From positions 97,903-161,902 of the forward strand of contig CAJUKK010000005.1 in NCBI GenBank assembly GCA_910586985.1: a stretch of DNA of 64,000 nt, in the 5' to 3' direction. The translations under genes were made by a program, and so were the position numbers. Below the pieces are notes generated by a model. That model did no database searches and was not told the origin of the DNA. It saw only the letters and a program-made list of their open reading frames with translations. This DNA is from an uncultured Christensenellaceae bacterium (GTDB lineage: Bacteria > Bacillota > Clostridia > Christensenellales > Borkfalkiaceae). Each line of letters starts with the position of its first letter. Within the stretch, counting starts at the first letter, position 1. Below, one piece after another: positions 34,473 through 43,209 of this stretch.

Positions 34473-34690
34473 TTCTTTTCTCCCTTCACTTGACTGACCG
34501 CATTCCAAAACGCTTCCGCATACGAAAACGGCTGTAAGGCAACCCCTTGATTTTTATCGGCAAGCAGCAAAATGTTGTCTCCAACCTCAAACCCGAACAT
34601 CTCGCGTACTTCTTTGGGAATTACAATCTGCCCTTTAGGTCCGATTTTTACCGTTGACATGTATTTCCCTTCGGGAAAATTTTCGCCCAT
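34469..34690 (-). CDS. AbrB/MazE-family transcription factor
   Basis: A 73-residue swapped-hairpin DNA-binding protein. The AbrB signature is at residues 11-45: MSTVKIGPKGQIVIPKEVRE, then MFGFEVGDNILLL. The rest is a short helical tail. The ATG at 34690 has a near-perfect AGGAGGT 4 nt upstream, so the ten residues before the domain are probably translated. It is the first gene of the AbrB-ATPase-permease operon and likely autoregulates it. AbrB-like antitoxins look alike, but no toxin gene is adjacent. Confidence 0.9.
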   Translation of the reverse strand: MGENFPEGKYMSTVKIGPKGQIVIPKEVREMFGFEVGDNILLLADKNQGVALQPFSYAEAFWNAVSQVKGEKK

Positions 34691-34733
34691 AACGACCTCC
34701 TATTATTTGGAAAAGTTATACATTTCTTACCAT

Positions 34734-34762
34734 ATGATATCACATCTTTATTTTAATGTCAA
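34734..34762 (-). promoter_or_regulatory. SigA promoter of the AbrB-ABC operon
   Basis: TTGACA, 17 nt, TATCAT on the minus strand. The -10 lies in the near-palindrome ATGATATCA, a possible AbrB operator. Confidence 0.75.
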
Positions 34763-34770
34763 ACTATAAA

Positions 34771-34802
34771 AATAAAAAACCGCCCGAATCGGACGGTTTT
34801 TT
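34771..34802. terminator. Bidirectional terminator after plsY
   Basis: AACCGCCCG pairs with CGGACGGTT (one mismatch) around AAT, with a run of T on both strands. It ends the DUF512-der-plsY operon on the minus strand. Confidence 0.85.
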
Positions 34803-34813
34803 AGCGATTGGCA

Positions 34814-35548
34814 CTACATATTTTTCGTTCCGCGTTTTCCTTTAGAAAGTTTTTTTACAGATGTCCTATGCTCCTCCCCGGCAAACAAACGAATAAGATT
34901 TTTACGGTGCGCACACCACGTTAAAATATTCAGCGCAAGCAACAACATAAATATAGCGATCACGTACGCGTTATTTAAACCCTGATAGCGAACAAAGAAG
35001 ATAATCCCCTGCCAAAGAGAAAATCCCGTAACGCCTAGCAACGAACCCATCGAACCCCATTCTGTCACGATAATAAACGTAAGTACGCCGAGCAATGCGA
35101 CGAATGCGATTAAAATATACCACGGCGTCTCGCACGAGAGACAAAACCAAAACAACCCGAGCGTCGACGCAATGCCCTTACCTCCTTTAAACTTCATGGT
35201 TACGGGAAATATATGCCCGATAATCACAAATACGCCGCAAAAATAGCGGGTAAAATCGGAAACAATCACGTTTGTGCCCGCAAACACATAGTTTCGGAAA
35301 ATAAAGTAGCTGATCATAGCGGGTACGCCGCCCTTGGACACGTCGAGCAAAAAATTGATCAGACCGACTTTTAAACCGAATTCGCGGCTCATATTCATCG
35401 TCCCGGGATTGCCGCTGCCAAGCTTGTGCACGTCTTTATGCCGCGTCTTTGCAATGATTACGGCAAAATTCAGACATCCGATCAAATAACACGCCACTGC
35501 CATAACGGGCAACCAATACCAACTTGTTACAAGCGAAAATTCTTTCAT
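34814..35548 (-). CDS. plsY: Glycerol-3-phosphate acyltransferase PlsY
   Basis: Transfers the acyl group from acyl-phosphate to glycerol 3-phosphate at the membrane, the first step of phospholipid synthesis. The 244 residues hold about six membrane helices. Motif 1, KLGSGNPGTMNMSRE, is near residue 42; motif 2, FKGGKGIASTLG, near 120 carries the glycine-rich phosphate site; and TEWGSMGSLLG near 165 matches motif 3 territory. Somewhat longer than the usual 190-215 residues because of a basic C-terminal tail (KKLSKGKRGTKN). Its start overlaps the der stop by 4 nt. Confidence 0.93.
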   Translation of the reverse strand: MKEFSLVTSWYWLPVMAVACYLIGCLNFAVIIAKTRHKDVHKLGSGNPGTMNMSREFGLKVGLINFLLDVSKGGVPAMISYFIFRNYVFAGTNVIVSDFTRYFCGVFVIIGHIFPVTMKFKGGKGIASTLGLFWFCLSCETPWYILIAFVALLGVLTFIIVTEWGSMGSLLGVTGFSLWQGIIFFVRYQGLNNAYVIAIFMLLLALNILTWCAHRKNLIRLFAGEEHRTSVKKLSKGKRGTKNM

Positions 35549-36858
35549 TCGTCATCCTTCCTGTTCCGCACGAGAATCCGAACGGGCGTTCCCGAAAAAT
35601 CATAAGCTTCGCGTATGACGTTTTCAAGATACCGTTTATACGAAAAGTGTAGTAAATTTTCATCGTTGACAACCAGAGCAAACGTCGGCGGACATACTGC
35701 GACTTCGGAAGCGTAAAATAGCTTGAGACGGCGCCCGAGGTATGACGGAGGTTCGGAAATCCGCATCGCATCGGACAAAAGATCGTTGAGCGCGCCCGTC
35801 GGAATACGGAATTTCGCGTGTTCGTGCACCGCGTCGCACAGTTCGATCACCTTCTCCGTGCGCTGACCCGTCTTGGCAGAAATATATACCGACTTGTAGT
35901 AATCCATAAACTTCAAGTCTTCTTTGAGTTTTTCTTCAAACTTCTGCACGGTATGCGTATCTTTTTCGATCGTGTCCCACTTATTCATAACGACGACGGA
36001 GGGTTTTCCCTCTTCATGCACGCCGCCGATAATGCGTACGTCCTGCTCCGTGAGTCCTTCGCCCGCATCCACCACGAGCACAACAACATCCGCGCGGCGA
36101 ATCGCGTCGAATGCCCGTAAAACGGAATAATATTCTACGTTATCCTCGACCGAACGTTTGCGTCGAATGCCCGCCGTATCGATGATAGTATATTTTTTCC
36201 CGTCGCGCACAAACGGCGTATCGATCGCGTCGCGCGTCGTACCCGCAATCGGCGTTACGATACTGCGCTCCGAACCGAGAATTTTGTTGACAAGAGAACT
36301 TTTGCCTGCATTCGGTTTTCCGACCACGGCAATCTTTAAAGACTCGTCCTCCTCCTGCTCGCTCTTCGGAAAATGCTCGACCGCGCAATCCAACACGTCG
36401 CCGATCCCGCGGGAATGCTCGCTCGAAACGCCGAACGGGTCGCCGAGTCCAAGCGAGTAAAACTCAAACAGCTTGTCCTGCGAATATTCGTCTATTTTAT
36501 TGACGACGAGCACAACAGGCTTACGCGAATGACGTAAAATCGTCGCTACGTCGTAATCGGAAGCCGTAAGCCCCTCCTTTCCGTCTGTAAAAAACAGAAT
36601 TACGTCGGCAGTCTCAATGGCGATCTCCGCCTGCTTTGCAATGTGTTGCCACATCGTATCCTCGCTCTTGACTTCGAGTCCGCCCGTATCGATTAGCGTA
36701 AACGGTCTGCCTCGCCACTCGCAAGAGGCGTAGATACGGTCGCGCGTAACGCCGGGGCGGTTTTCGGTGATCGAAATTTTCCGTCCTGCGACTTTATTAA
36801 AAAACGTACTCTTCCCTACGTTGGGACGACCGACGATCGCAATCAAGGGATTTGCCAT
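35545..36858 (-). CDS. der: Ribosome-assembly GTPase Der (EngA)
   Basis: A 437-residue protein with two GTPase domains in tandem, needed for 50S ribosome maturation. Domain 1: GRPNVGKSTFFNKV (G1), DTGGLE (G3), NKID (G4). Domain 2: GKPNAGKSSLVNKI near 180 (G1), DTAGIRRK (G3), NKWD (G4). The C-terminal KH-like domain shows PPTFALVVNDENLLHFSYKR, which is split here by normal variation. AAGGAG lies before the ATG at 36858. The gene is 9 nt after the DUF512 gene and overlaps plsY by 4 nt; this der-plsY order is widespread in Firmicutes. Confidence 0.97.
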   Translation of the reverse strand: MANPLIAIVGRPNVGKSTFFNKVAGRKISITENRPGVTRDRIYASCEWRGRPFTLIDTGGLEVKSEDTMWQHIAKQAEIAIETADVILFFTDGKEGLTASDYDVATILRHSRKPVVLVVNKIDEYSQDKLFEFYSLGLGDPFGVSSEHSRGIGDVLDCAVEHFPKSEQEEDESLKIAVVGKPNAGKSSLVNKILGSERSIVTPIAGTTRDAIDTPFVRDGKKYTIIDTAGIRRKRSVEDNVEYYSVLRAFDAIRRADVVVLVVDAGEGLTEQDVRIIGGVHEEGKPSVVVMNKWDTIEKDTHTVQKFEEKLKEDLKFMDYYKSVYISAKTGQRTEKVIELCDAVHEHAKFRIPTGALNDLLSDAMRISEPPSYLGRRLKLFYASEVAVCPPTFALVVNDENLLHFSYKRYLENVIREAYDFSGTPVRILVRNRKDDE

Positions 36859-36867
36859 ATATTCTCC

Positions 36868-38127
36868 TTATTTTTCTCCGGCGAGCAAACGGTAAAAACC
36901 CGCGCCGCCGTCCGCATTCACGCGCACTTTTTTGCATCCGATACGCGACTTTAACTCTTTTAACGTCATTCCGCAAAGGAATACTTCTTCAAACGACTTC
37001 ATGGTATCCGAGGGCAATATCACTTCGTCGAACTCCCCCGTGCGATTTTGCAACGCACGGGCAATATCCGTTCCCGTCAACAGTCCCGTGCACGTTACGC
37101 TCTTGCCGAAAAATTCATTTTCAATCGCCAGCGCATGCGCCTCTAAATTTTCGATCTTATTATTTGCGCGCATACAAAGTTCTTCAACAAGTCCCGCCGC
37201 AGACGTGCCGCAGACGCACAGAATACGCGTACGTTTTTTACGCCTTGCGGACTGCAACGCCTCCTCAAACTCATATATAAACTTACTCGACATGCCGATC
37301 CCGTTTTCGATCTGCGCAAAATCACCGTAAAAATCAACGCTTTTGAGCGGCTGTCCCGCACGGATAAAATACTCGTCCGCAGGCAACACAAAATTCGTTT
37401 GAAATTCCGCATTCAGTTCATCGACCAACGAAAGAAATTGTTTACAGTATTCCTCGTCCACGTCGGGTATAGTTGTGAGTCCCTCCCTGAACTTCGTTAA
37501 ACCGGTGGGCACGACTGCAAGATCGCCAACGTTCGGATAAAGGGCAAACAACTCTCGCGCCGTGCGCTTTAATTCCTCACCGTCGTTCATGTACGGCACG
37601 ATCACCGCCTGACAGTGAATTTTTATCCCCGCCGCCGTCAACCGTTTAATCTGCTCGCCGATTTTTCCCGCAAACCGGTTTCGAAGCAGCGCGCAACGGA
37701 GCTCGGGATTGGTCGTATGTACGGATATATACAGCGGAGAAAGTTTTAAGCGGATAATACGCTCCAATTCTCCGTCCGAAAGATTGGTAAGCGTTACAAA
37801 ATTTCCGCACTCAAAACTCATTGCGTAGTCGTCGTCTTTCACGTAAAGCGAATCCCGCATACCTTTAGGCATTTGATCGACAAAGCAAAACAGACAGCGA
37901 TTGCGGCACGTTCTGATCTGTTCCTCTGCGGCAACCTCGACATCCGAAACGTAAAACGAAAACGTCCCCTTCCCCGCCACTTCGAACTGCGTCTCCTCGC
38001 CTTCGAAAAAGAGAAAATCGAGTTCGTCCGTCGCGGGATATCCGCCGACGGACGCAATAACGTCGCCTTTTTTCAGACCTGCGCGCGCCGCACTTGAATT
38101 TCGTTTTACCGCCGTAACTTTTAACAC
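36868..38127 (-). CDS. DUF512 protein: PDZ-like plus Fe-S/radical-SAM-like
   Basis: A 419-residue protein of the family usually found next to der. Residues 2-45 form a PDZ-like domain (SAARAGLKKGDVIASVGG). A cysteine cluster CRNRCLFCFVDQMPKG near residue 75 resembles a radical-SAM CxxxCxxC motif, followed by RDSLYVKDDDYAMSFECGNF, and the DUF512 region occupies the C-terminal half. It may bind a 4Fe-4S cluster; the reaction is not known. The start is GTG at 38127 with no Shine-Dalgarno, and the -10 box of a SigA-like promoter ends 6 nt before it, so the mRNA may be leaderless. No later in-frame start would keep the PDZ domain whole. Confidence 0.9.
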   Translation of the reverse strand: MLKVTAVKRNSSAARAGLKKGDVIASVGGYPATDELDFLFFEGEETQFEVAGKGTFSFYVSDVEVAAEEQIRTCRNRCLFCFVDQMPKGMRDSLYVKDDDYAMSFECGNFVTLTNLSDGELERIIRLKLSPLYISVHTTNPELRCALLRNRFAGKIGEQIKRLTAAGIKIHCQAVIVPYMNDGEELKRTARELFALYPNVGDLAVVPTGLTKFREGLTTIPDVDEEYCKQFLSLVDELNAEFQTNFVLPADEYFIRAGQPLKSVDFYGDFAQIENGIGMSSKFIYEFEEALQSARRKKRTRILCVCGTSAAGLVEELCMRANNKIENLEAHALAIENEFFGKSVTCTGLLTGTDIARALQNRTGEFDEVILPSDTMKSFEEVFLCGMTLKELKSRIGCKKVRVNADGGAGFYRLLAGEK

Positions 38128-38133
38128 GTTTTT

Positions 38134-38162
38134 ATTATATAAAAAATTTACAAAAAACGCAA
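38134..38162 (-). promoter_or_regulatory. SigA-like promoter abutting the DUF512 start codon
   Basis: TTGCGT, 17 nt, perfect TATAAT on the minus strand, then AAAAAC and GTG. The expected transcription start falls on or next to the G of GTG. Confidence 0.65.
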
Positions 38163-38224
38163 GAAAAATCGTACTGGTTTTTAATCATGCCGCGCAACCG
38201 TCCGTTAGTTTGTTTTGCGCCTAT

Positions 38225-38264
38225 AAAAAACCGCGTTGCAATAAAAATTGCAGCGCGGTTTTTT
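38225..38264. terminator. Strong bidirectional terminator
   Basis: A 17-bp stem (38225-38241 with 38248-38264, one G-T pair) with A/T runs at both ends. On the minus strand it terminates the small membrane protein gene just upstream of the DUF512 promoter. Confidence 0.9.
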
Positions 38265-38275
38265 ATAATCGGTAA

Positions 38276-38590
38276 TTACACAACGATCGGTAAAACAAAG
38301 CCGAGCATGACGCCGACAATATAAATGACGAGCGCGACGATATAACAGATCCGCCACCCCTTTGTCTTGTGACACACAAAATTCCAAGCGGGCAACGCGA
38401 TTGCAATAAGCAACGAATAGGACGCAAGCAGATTCAGCACGCTTACGATCGTATGCAGCGAATCAAATAAATTTAAAATCGGTCCGAGCACGTACAAGAA
38501 TGCCGCAAGGAAAAGCGCAATAAACGCGCACAGATTGACAAGCGACGCACGTGCCTGACGCTCCGTTCTTTCATGTTTTTGTTTTGCCAT
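38276..38590 (-). CDS. Small three-helix membrane protein, unknown
   Basis: A 104-residue protein with a basic N-terminal 18 residues and three predicted membrane helices, at about 20-45, 50-72 and 80-102. There are no recognisable motifs or catalytic residues. The start is set at ATG 38590, which has AGGAGAG 7 nt upstream; the extension to 38617 would start inside the -10 box of its own promoter. It is a single-gene transcription unit with promoter and terminator. Function unknown; sequence similarity to small permease-like proteins is generic. Confidence 0.75.
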   Translation of the reverse strand: MAKQKHERTERQARASLVNLCAFIALFLAAFLYVLGPILNLFDSLHTIVSVLNLLASYSLLIAIALPAWNFVCHKTKGWRICYIVALVIYIVGVMLGFVLPIVV

Positions 38591-38616
38591 AATAAACTCT
38601 CCTGTTATTTTTTTCA

Positions 38617-38645
38617 ATTATACCACTGCGAAAATAAAATTGCAA
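38617..38645 (-). promoter_or_regulatory. SigA promoter of the small membrane protein
   Basis: TTGCAA, 17 nt, perfect TATAAT on the minus strand. Confidence 0.75.
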
Positions 38646-38658
38646 CTGCATAACGCCG

Positions 38659-39570
38659 TTATTTTTCCCTTCTCAAAACTGTCAGGACACGTTCGAAATA
38701 ATCGGGCAGCGGCGCGGAAAAACACATGCGTTCTCCGCTTGTCGGATGCGTAAATTCCAAACGGAAAGCGTGCAAAAGCTGTCCTTCAAGCGCAAACCTC
38801 TGTTTTTTATAGCCGTATGTCTTATCGCCCACAACGGGATGTCCGAGGTATTTTGCATGCACGCGGATCTGATGCGTTCGCCCTGTATGCAATAAAAAAC
38901 GCGCGAGGGTGTTATCCCGAAAACGCTCCTCCACAATATAGTCGGTGACCGCCTCTTTCCCCCGCCCTGCGGGCAACACCGCCATTTTTAATCTGTCTTT
39001 GGGATCGCGCCCGAGATCGGTCGAAATCGTTCCGCCGTCTCGTTTTAACACGCCCTCGAGCAGCGCATAGTATTCGCGACGACAGGTTTTTTCTTTAATC
39101 TGTTCTGAGAGCGAGAGATGCGCTCTGTCGTTTTTTGCAACAACGAGCAAACCGGAAGTATCCTTGTCGATCCTGTGCACGATTCCGGGACGCAGCGCGC
39201 CGCCTACGCCGCTCAGATTGTTCAATCGGAACAACAGCGCGTTGACGAGCGTTCCCTCAAAATTCCCCGCGCCCGCATGTACCGTCATGCCCTGCGCCTT
39301 ATTTACAACGGCAAGGTCGTCGTCCTCATACACGATATCGAGGGGAATATCCTCCGCGCTTGCCGCAATGGGTTTGAGATCAGGCTCTATCAGCAATACT
39401 TCGTCTCCCTTTTTCAGCGCGTGATTCGCCTTGACCTGCGCTCCCTCGACAAATACGTTTCCTTCGTCCGCAAGCCGCTTGATCTGCGAACGCGTAATCT
39501 CGGTATATGTCCCTAAAAAAACGTCAACGCGGGGGAAATCCTCCTCCGCGATAAAACGCCGCTCTTTCAT
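38659..39570 (-). CDS. RluA/RluD-family 23S rRNA pseudouridine synthase
   Basis: A 303-residue RNA-modifying enzyme. An S4 RNA-binding domain (about 10-70; RSQIKRLADEGNVFVEG) precedes the synthase core, which starts at DIVYEDDDLAVVNKAQGMTV. The catalytic motif GIVHRIDKDTSGLLVV near residue 130 contains the essential Asp of HRxDxxTSG, and LHTGRTHQIRVH further on is also diagnostic. Length fits RluD/YlyB. It overlaps lspA by 4 nt; lspA followed by an RluD-like gene is a common Firmicutes pair. Exact target uridines cannot be assigned. Confidence 0.93.
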   Translation of the reverse strand: MKERRFIAEEDFPRVDVFLGTYTEITRSQIKRLADEGNVFVEGAQVKANHALKKGDEVLLIEPDLKPIAASAEDIPLDIVYEDDDLAVVNKAQGMTVHAGAGNFEGTLVNALLFRLNNLSGVGGALRPGIVHRIDKDTSGLLVVAKNDRAHLSLSEQIKEKTCRREYYALLEGVLKRDGGTISTDLGRDPKDRLKMAVLPAGRGKEAVTDYIVEERFRDNTLARFLLHTGRTHQIRVHAKYLGHPVVGDKTYGYKKQRFALEGQLLHAFRLEFTHPTSGERMCFSAPLPDYFERVLTVLRREK

Positions 39571-40127
39571 TTTTTTAACTTTTCCTTCTTCTTTTCTTCC
39601 CGCGTCTCCTCGTCAGCCTTCGCTTCCGCCCGCCACTTTTTCGTAAGCGGAAACACGGCGTGCTTTCCGATAAACATTACGATAAAAATGAGCGCGACCG
39701 CACCGAACGTGATACAAAAATCGGCGACGTTGCAAATCCCGAATCCCAAACGGCTTACGTCGATAAAGTCGCGTACGAACCGCCCGCTCGCATCCGAAAG
39801 AAACGCGCGATCGATCAGATTCCCGATCGCGCCCGAAATTACAACTGCAAGCGCATAGCGCGCGGGTTTGTTCTTTGCAAATACCGTAAAAGAAAGCACC
39901 GCAAGCGCAATGATCATAACAACCGTTAAAATCGTAACGAAAGTCATAAACATCGGATTATTGCCGCCGATACTGAACGCCATGCCGTGATTGGAAGTAT
40001 AGCTTAAACGAACAATGCCTAAAAAATAATTGCCCTGATGTATATTTACGGCATGAGCAAGTAATTTTGTCACCTGATCGACGGTAAGCAATAAAAGCGC
40101 AACCAAGCAACATATGAGCGTCGTCAT
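39567..40127 (-). CDS. lspA: Lipoprotein signal peptidase II
   Basis: Aspartic membrane protease that removes the signal peptide from diacylglyceryl-modified prolipoproteins. The 186-residue protein has four membrane helices; the conserved blocks are DQVTKLL near the N-terminus, SYTSNHGMAFS, ISGAIGNLIDRAF (first catalytic Asp) and ICNVADFCIT (second catalytic Asp). The C-terminal 25 residues are an extra Lys/Glu-rich tail not needed for catalysis. ATG 40127 is chosen because it overlaps the upstream gene as ATGA. It acts directly after Lgt, which is encoded in the same operon. Confidence 0.94.
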   Translation of the reverse strand: MTTLICCLVALLLLTVDQVTKLLAHAVNIHQGNYFLGIVRLSYTSNHGMAFSIGGNNPMFMTFVTILTVVMIIALAVLSFTVFAKNKPARYALAVVISGAIGNLIDRAFLSDASGRFVRDFIDVSRLGFGICNVADFCITFGAVALIFIVMFIGKHAVFPLTKKWRAEAKADEETREEKKKEKLKK

Positions 40128-40609
40128 TCCGAGTCCTCCATTAAATCGAGTTCTTTGCATAATTTTTCAAGATCGAGCGGTTCTTTGGGCGCGAGAACGT
40201 CGTCCATATTAAAACCGTTCTCGTCGCCGATATCCTCTCCCAATTGCTGACGAAGTTCCGTTGTAAACGCCTCGAAATCGCGCGTATCCTCTTCGTCGGG
40301 ATATTTTGCAAGCAACCTGTCCAAGAGCAATCTGCATTTTTCCGCAAGCAACTTCAGCTCCCTGCGTTCGTTTTCCGCCGCCTCTAATCCCTCGGCCTTG
40401 ACGCGTTCTCCCTCTCTGACCGCACGCACGAGCGCCGAGGAAACGTCGCCCCGCTCCCGTTCGAGTTGCGAAAGTCGCGCGCGCAGATTGCGGTTCTCCT
40501 CTTTCAGTTCCTCCGCAAGCGCGTGTTGTTTTATGAGCACCTCGTTATACTCCGTTTTTAAACGCAAAACGAGTTTTTTAACGTCTTTTTCGGAAAACAG
40601 TTTAAACAT
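40124..40609 (-). CDS. Coiled-coil protein, possibly DivIVA-like
   Basis: A 161-residue soluble, acidic and almost wholly helical protein. Residues 8-100 form a long coiled coil (EELKEENRNLRARLSQLERE, then ERRELKLLAEKCRLLLDRLL). The last 45 residues are acidic and less structured (LDLEKLCKELDLMEDSE). Coiled-coil proteins at the same place between pncB-like or lgt and lspA are often DivIVA/GpsB-like, but the typical N-terminal DivIVA membrane-binding motif is not evident. It overlaps pncB by 8 nt and lspA by 4 nt. Function not assigned. Confidence 0.7.
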   Translation of the reverse strand: MFKLFSEKDVKKLVLRLKTEYNEVLIKQHALAEELKEENRNLRARLSQLERERGDVSSALVRAVREGERVKAEGLEAAENERRELKLLAEKCRLLLDRLLAKYPDEEDTRDFEAFTTELRQQLGEDIGDENGFNMDDVLAPKEPLDLEKLCKELDLMEDSE

Positions 40610-42032
40610 TGCCGTCTCCTCTGTCTATGAGTCCGCGTTTAAGCGCGTACAGTTTGTCTGATAAATCTACTTTATAGATATGCGGAACATCCTGCCGCAT
40701 ATACTCATCCCAGAATCTTGCCGTCTCTTCGGCGCGATAGCGCGAAAGTTCGGAAAGAGTCCTCTTTTCAAGCGTGCGTCTGCCGCACTCAAAAATCCTC
40801 TCGCGCAAGGGGCGGGCGGTAAAGTGATCGATCGTCATTTTTTTCCAAGTATCCACGGGATGGAATAGCGTAAGCGGTTTCGATTCGTCCACAAACTCAC
40901 CCGCTAACGTAATGTAATCGGCAATCGCTTTGCCCGTGTTTTTGTCATAAATACGGTACAGTTCCTTACATGCGGGATTGGTAATTTTCTCCGTAGTATC
41001 CGAAAGCTTAATCTTAGGTATCTCGCGACCGTCTTCGATAATCGCGGCAAGTTTATAGACTCCGCCGAGCGCGGGCAGATCGGCGCTCGTAATGAGTTTC
41101 GTCCCCACGCCCCACAAATCGATCTTCGCCCCTTGCGAAAGTAGCGAGCGGATGGAATTTTCGTCGAGGTCGCCGCTGGCGCAGATGAGCGCGTCGCAAA
41201 ATCCCGCCGCATCGAGCATTTTCCTTGCCGTTTTGGAAAGATAAGCAAGATCGCCCGAATCAAGCCGTATTCCCTTGGGCGAATATCCGAGCGTGCGAAG
41301 TTCGCCAAAAACTTTTATCGCGTTCGGCACGCCGCTTTTTAACGTATCGTAAGTATCTACGAGCAACAGACAGTTTTCGGGAAAACTTTTAGCATAAGCA
41401 CGGAACGCATCCAGCTCGCTGTCAAAGCTCATGATCCAGCTATGCGCCATCGTTCCCGCAACAGGCACGCCAAACATTTTACCCGCAAGCACGTTCGAAG
41501 TCGATACGCAACCGCCGATGATCGCCGCGCGCGCTCCGTAAAGTCCCGCATCTGCGCCCTGTGCGCGGCGAAGTCCGAATTCCATGACCCCGCCTTTCGT
41601 CTGCGCGCATATTTTTGCCGCTTTCGATGCAATCAGCGTCTGATGATTCACGATCGTAAGCAACGCCGTTTCCACAAGCTGAGCTTCGATCATAGGCGCA
41701 CGCACGGTGAGAATCGGCTCGTACGGAAACACGATTTCCCCCTCTCGCACGGCGTCTACGCTACCGGTAAAACGCAATTCTTTTAAATAATCGAGATAAT
41801 CGCTCCCGAATATCCCGAGCGAACGCAGATACTCGATTTCGTCCGGTTCAAAATGAAAGTTTTCGAGGTATTCGCATACCTGTTCCATACCCGCCGCAAC
41901 CGAATAGGTAATCAGCTTATTCGGACGAAAAAAGAGGTCGAAAACAGCCTCTTTCTTCCTTTTACCGTGTTCGAAATAACCTTGCCCCATCGTGAGCTGA
42001 TATAAATCGGTCAACAGCGTAAGATTTCTCAT
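40602..42032 (-). CDS. pncB: Nicotinate phosphoribosyltransferase
   Basis: Makes nicotinate mononucleotide from nicotinate and PRPP, feeding NAD synthesis. The 476 residues start with LLTDLYQLTMGQGYFEHG, the family's N-terminal signature; NHQTLIASKAAKI and EFGLRRAQGADAGLYGARAA near 150 are core phosphoribosyl-binding blocks; GTMAHSWIMSF near 195 includes the phosphorylated/catalytic His; and GIRLDSGDLAYLSK near 260 follows. It overlaps lgt by 4 nt. The downstream NAD synthetase (nadE) is in another operon of this window at 48.2-50.1 kb. Confidence 0.94.
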   Translation of the reverse strand: MRNLTLLTDLYQLTMGQGYFEHGKRKKEAVFDLFFRPNKLITYSVAAGMEQVCEYLENFHFEPDEIEYLRSLGIFGSDYLDYLKELRFTGSVDAVREGEIVFPYEPILTVRAPMIEAQLVETALLTIVNHQTLIASKAAKICAQTKGGVMEFGLRRAQGADAGLYGARAAIIGGCVSTSNVLAGKMFGVPVAGTMAHSWIMSFDSELDAFRAYAKSFPENCLLLVDTYDTLKSGVPNAIKVFGELRTLGYSPKGIRLDSGDLAYLSKTARKMLDAAGFCDALICASGDLDENSIRSLLSQGAKIDLWGVGTKLITSADLPALGGVYKLAAIIEDGREIPKIKLSDTTEKITNPACKELYRIYDKNTGKAIADYITLAGEFVDESKPLTLFHPVDTWKKMTIDHFTARPLRERIFECGRRTLEKRTLSELSRYRAEETARFWDEYMRQDVPHIYKVDLSDKLYALKRGLIDRGDGNV

Positions 42033-43099
42033 TCGCCGCTTTCCTCTTCCCGATCACCGTCGGACTCGTCCGAAGAAGTTTCGCCCGCCGACGGCTCGTT
42101 TTCCAGCCGATCGACCGTTTGTTCCTCGGAAGAATTTTCTTCATGCGTCTCTTCTTGCGACAATTGCGGATCCAAGAAGTCGCCTTTCTTCTCTTTTTCG
42201 GGTTTAGGGGGGTAGTTCGCCCCTAAAATATTTATTTTGCTGAAATAGGGTTGTTCGTCCTTATCGGGGGATAAATATGCGGTTATTCCGCAAGGATCGC
42301 CCTGCTTACTGCCGAAAAACGCCCCCTCTTTACGATAATTGAGCACAATAAGTACCGCAACTCCTACAAAACCCATAACGATCAGCAGAATAGAAGTCAG
42401 CTGCGACCACATATGATCCGTCCCGTTCCCGAGAATATATTGCGGGTCGCGCAACGGTTCCATAAATGCGCGCACCGTACCGTACCATATAAAATACGCA
42501 AACGTAAACACGCCGTTCGGTTTTTTTGTCCAAAACCAAGCCGCCGAGTACAGAATACCGAATCCAATCAGATTGATAAAGCTTTCATAGAAAAATAGCG
42601 CATGATACCACTTACCGTCAATTTCTACGCCCCAGGGAAACCACTGTTGTGAGGGATCCAATATCTGTGTTCCGTATACTTCCTGATTGGCAAAGTTGCC
42701 CCACCGACCGATTGCCTGCGCAATGAGTATGGTAACGACCACGCAGTCCGCCGCGCGGAAAAAGTTGACCTTTTTAACAAGACAGACGACAACGCCCATT
42801 CCGACCCCGCCGATAACGCCGCCGATGATCGAGAGTCCGCCCCGTCTGAGGCTGTCCCAAGCAAACCATTGAGAAATATTCATGCCGTCCGTAATGCAAT
42901 AATAGAGCCTTGCGCAAATAAGCGCACTCGGAATACAGAAAATGAAGAGCGTAAAAATAAAATCGGGCGACATATTCCTGCGCTTCATAAGGAGCGCAGA
43001 AAGACATGTCGCCACGAGAATACCGCATACGATAATGATCGCGTAATAATAAATTGTAAACGACCCGATCGTGATACCGGGGTTAAGCAAGTTTTCCAA
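42029..43099 (-). CDS. lgt: Phosphatidylglycerol:prolipoprotein diacylglyceryl transferase
   Basis: Adds diacylglycerol to the lipobox Cys of prolipoproteins at the outer face of the membrane. The 356 residues have about seven membrane helices over residues 15-270. The Lgt signature GRWGNFANQEVYG is near residue 135, preceded by GGLSIIGGVIGG with the conserved H-GGL-type region replaced by RRGGLS. The last 85 residues are a charged cytoplasmic tail rich in Glu/Ser, an unusual extension. The start is TTG at 43099 with GAGG upstream, and a SigA promoter lies at 43132-43160. First gene of the lgt-pncB-coiled coil-lspA-pseudouridine synthase operon. Confidence 0.94.
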   Translation of the reverse strand: MENLLNPGITIGSFTIYYYAIIIVCGILVATCLSALLMKRRNMSPDFIFTLFIFCIPSALICARLYYCITDGMNISQWFAWDSLRRGGLSIIGGVIGGVGMGVVVCLVKKVNFFRAADCVVVTILIAQAIGRWGNFANQEVYGTQILDPSQQWFPWGVEIDGKWYHALFFYESFINLIGFGILYSAAWFWTKKPNGVFTFAYFIWYGTVRAFMEPLRDPQYILGNGTDHMWSQLTSILLIVMGFVGVAVLIVLNYRKEGAFFGSKQGDPCGITAYLSPDKDEQPYFSKINILGANYPPKPEKEKKGDFLDPQLSQEETHEENSSEEQTVDRLENEPSAGETSSDESDGDREEESGE

Positions 43100-43131
43100 A
43101 ACGCCGCCTCATGTCTTTTTCAAATAAGAAA

Positions 43132-43160
43132 AGTATATACGATTTGAAAAAAATTGTCAA
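43132..43160 (-). promoter_or_regulatory. SigA promoter of the lgt operon
   Basis: TTGACA, 17 nt, TATACT on the minus strand, giving a leader of about 25 nt before the lgt TTG start. Confidence 0.8.
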
Positions 43161-43209
43161 CCCGAATATAGACGACGGGAGAACATTTCATAAAAATCTC
43201 ATGTGGGAA

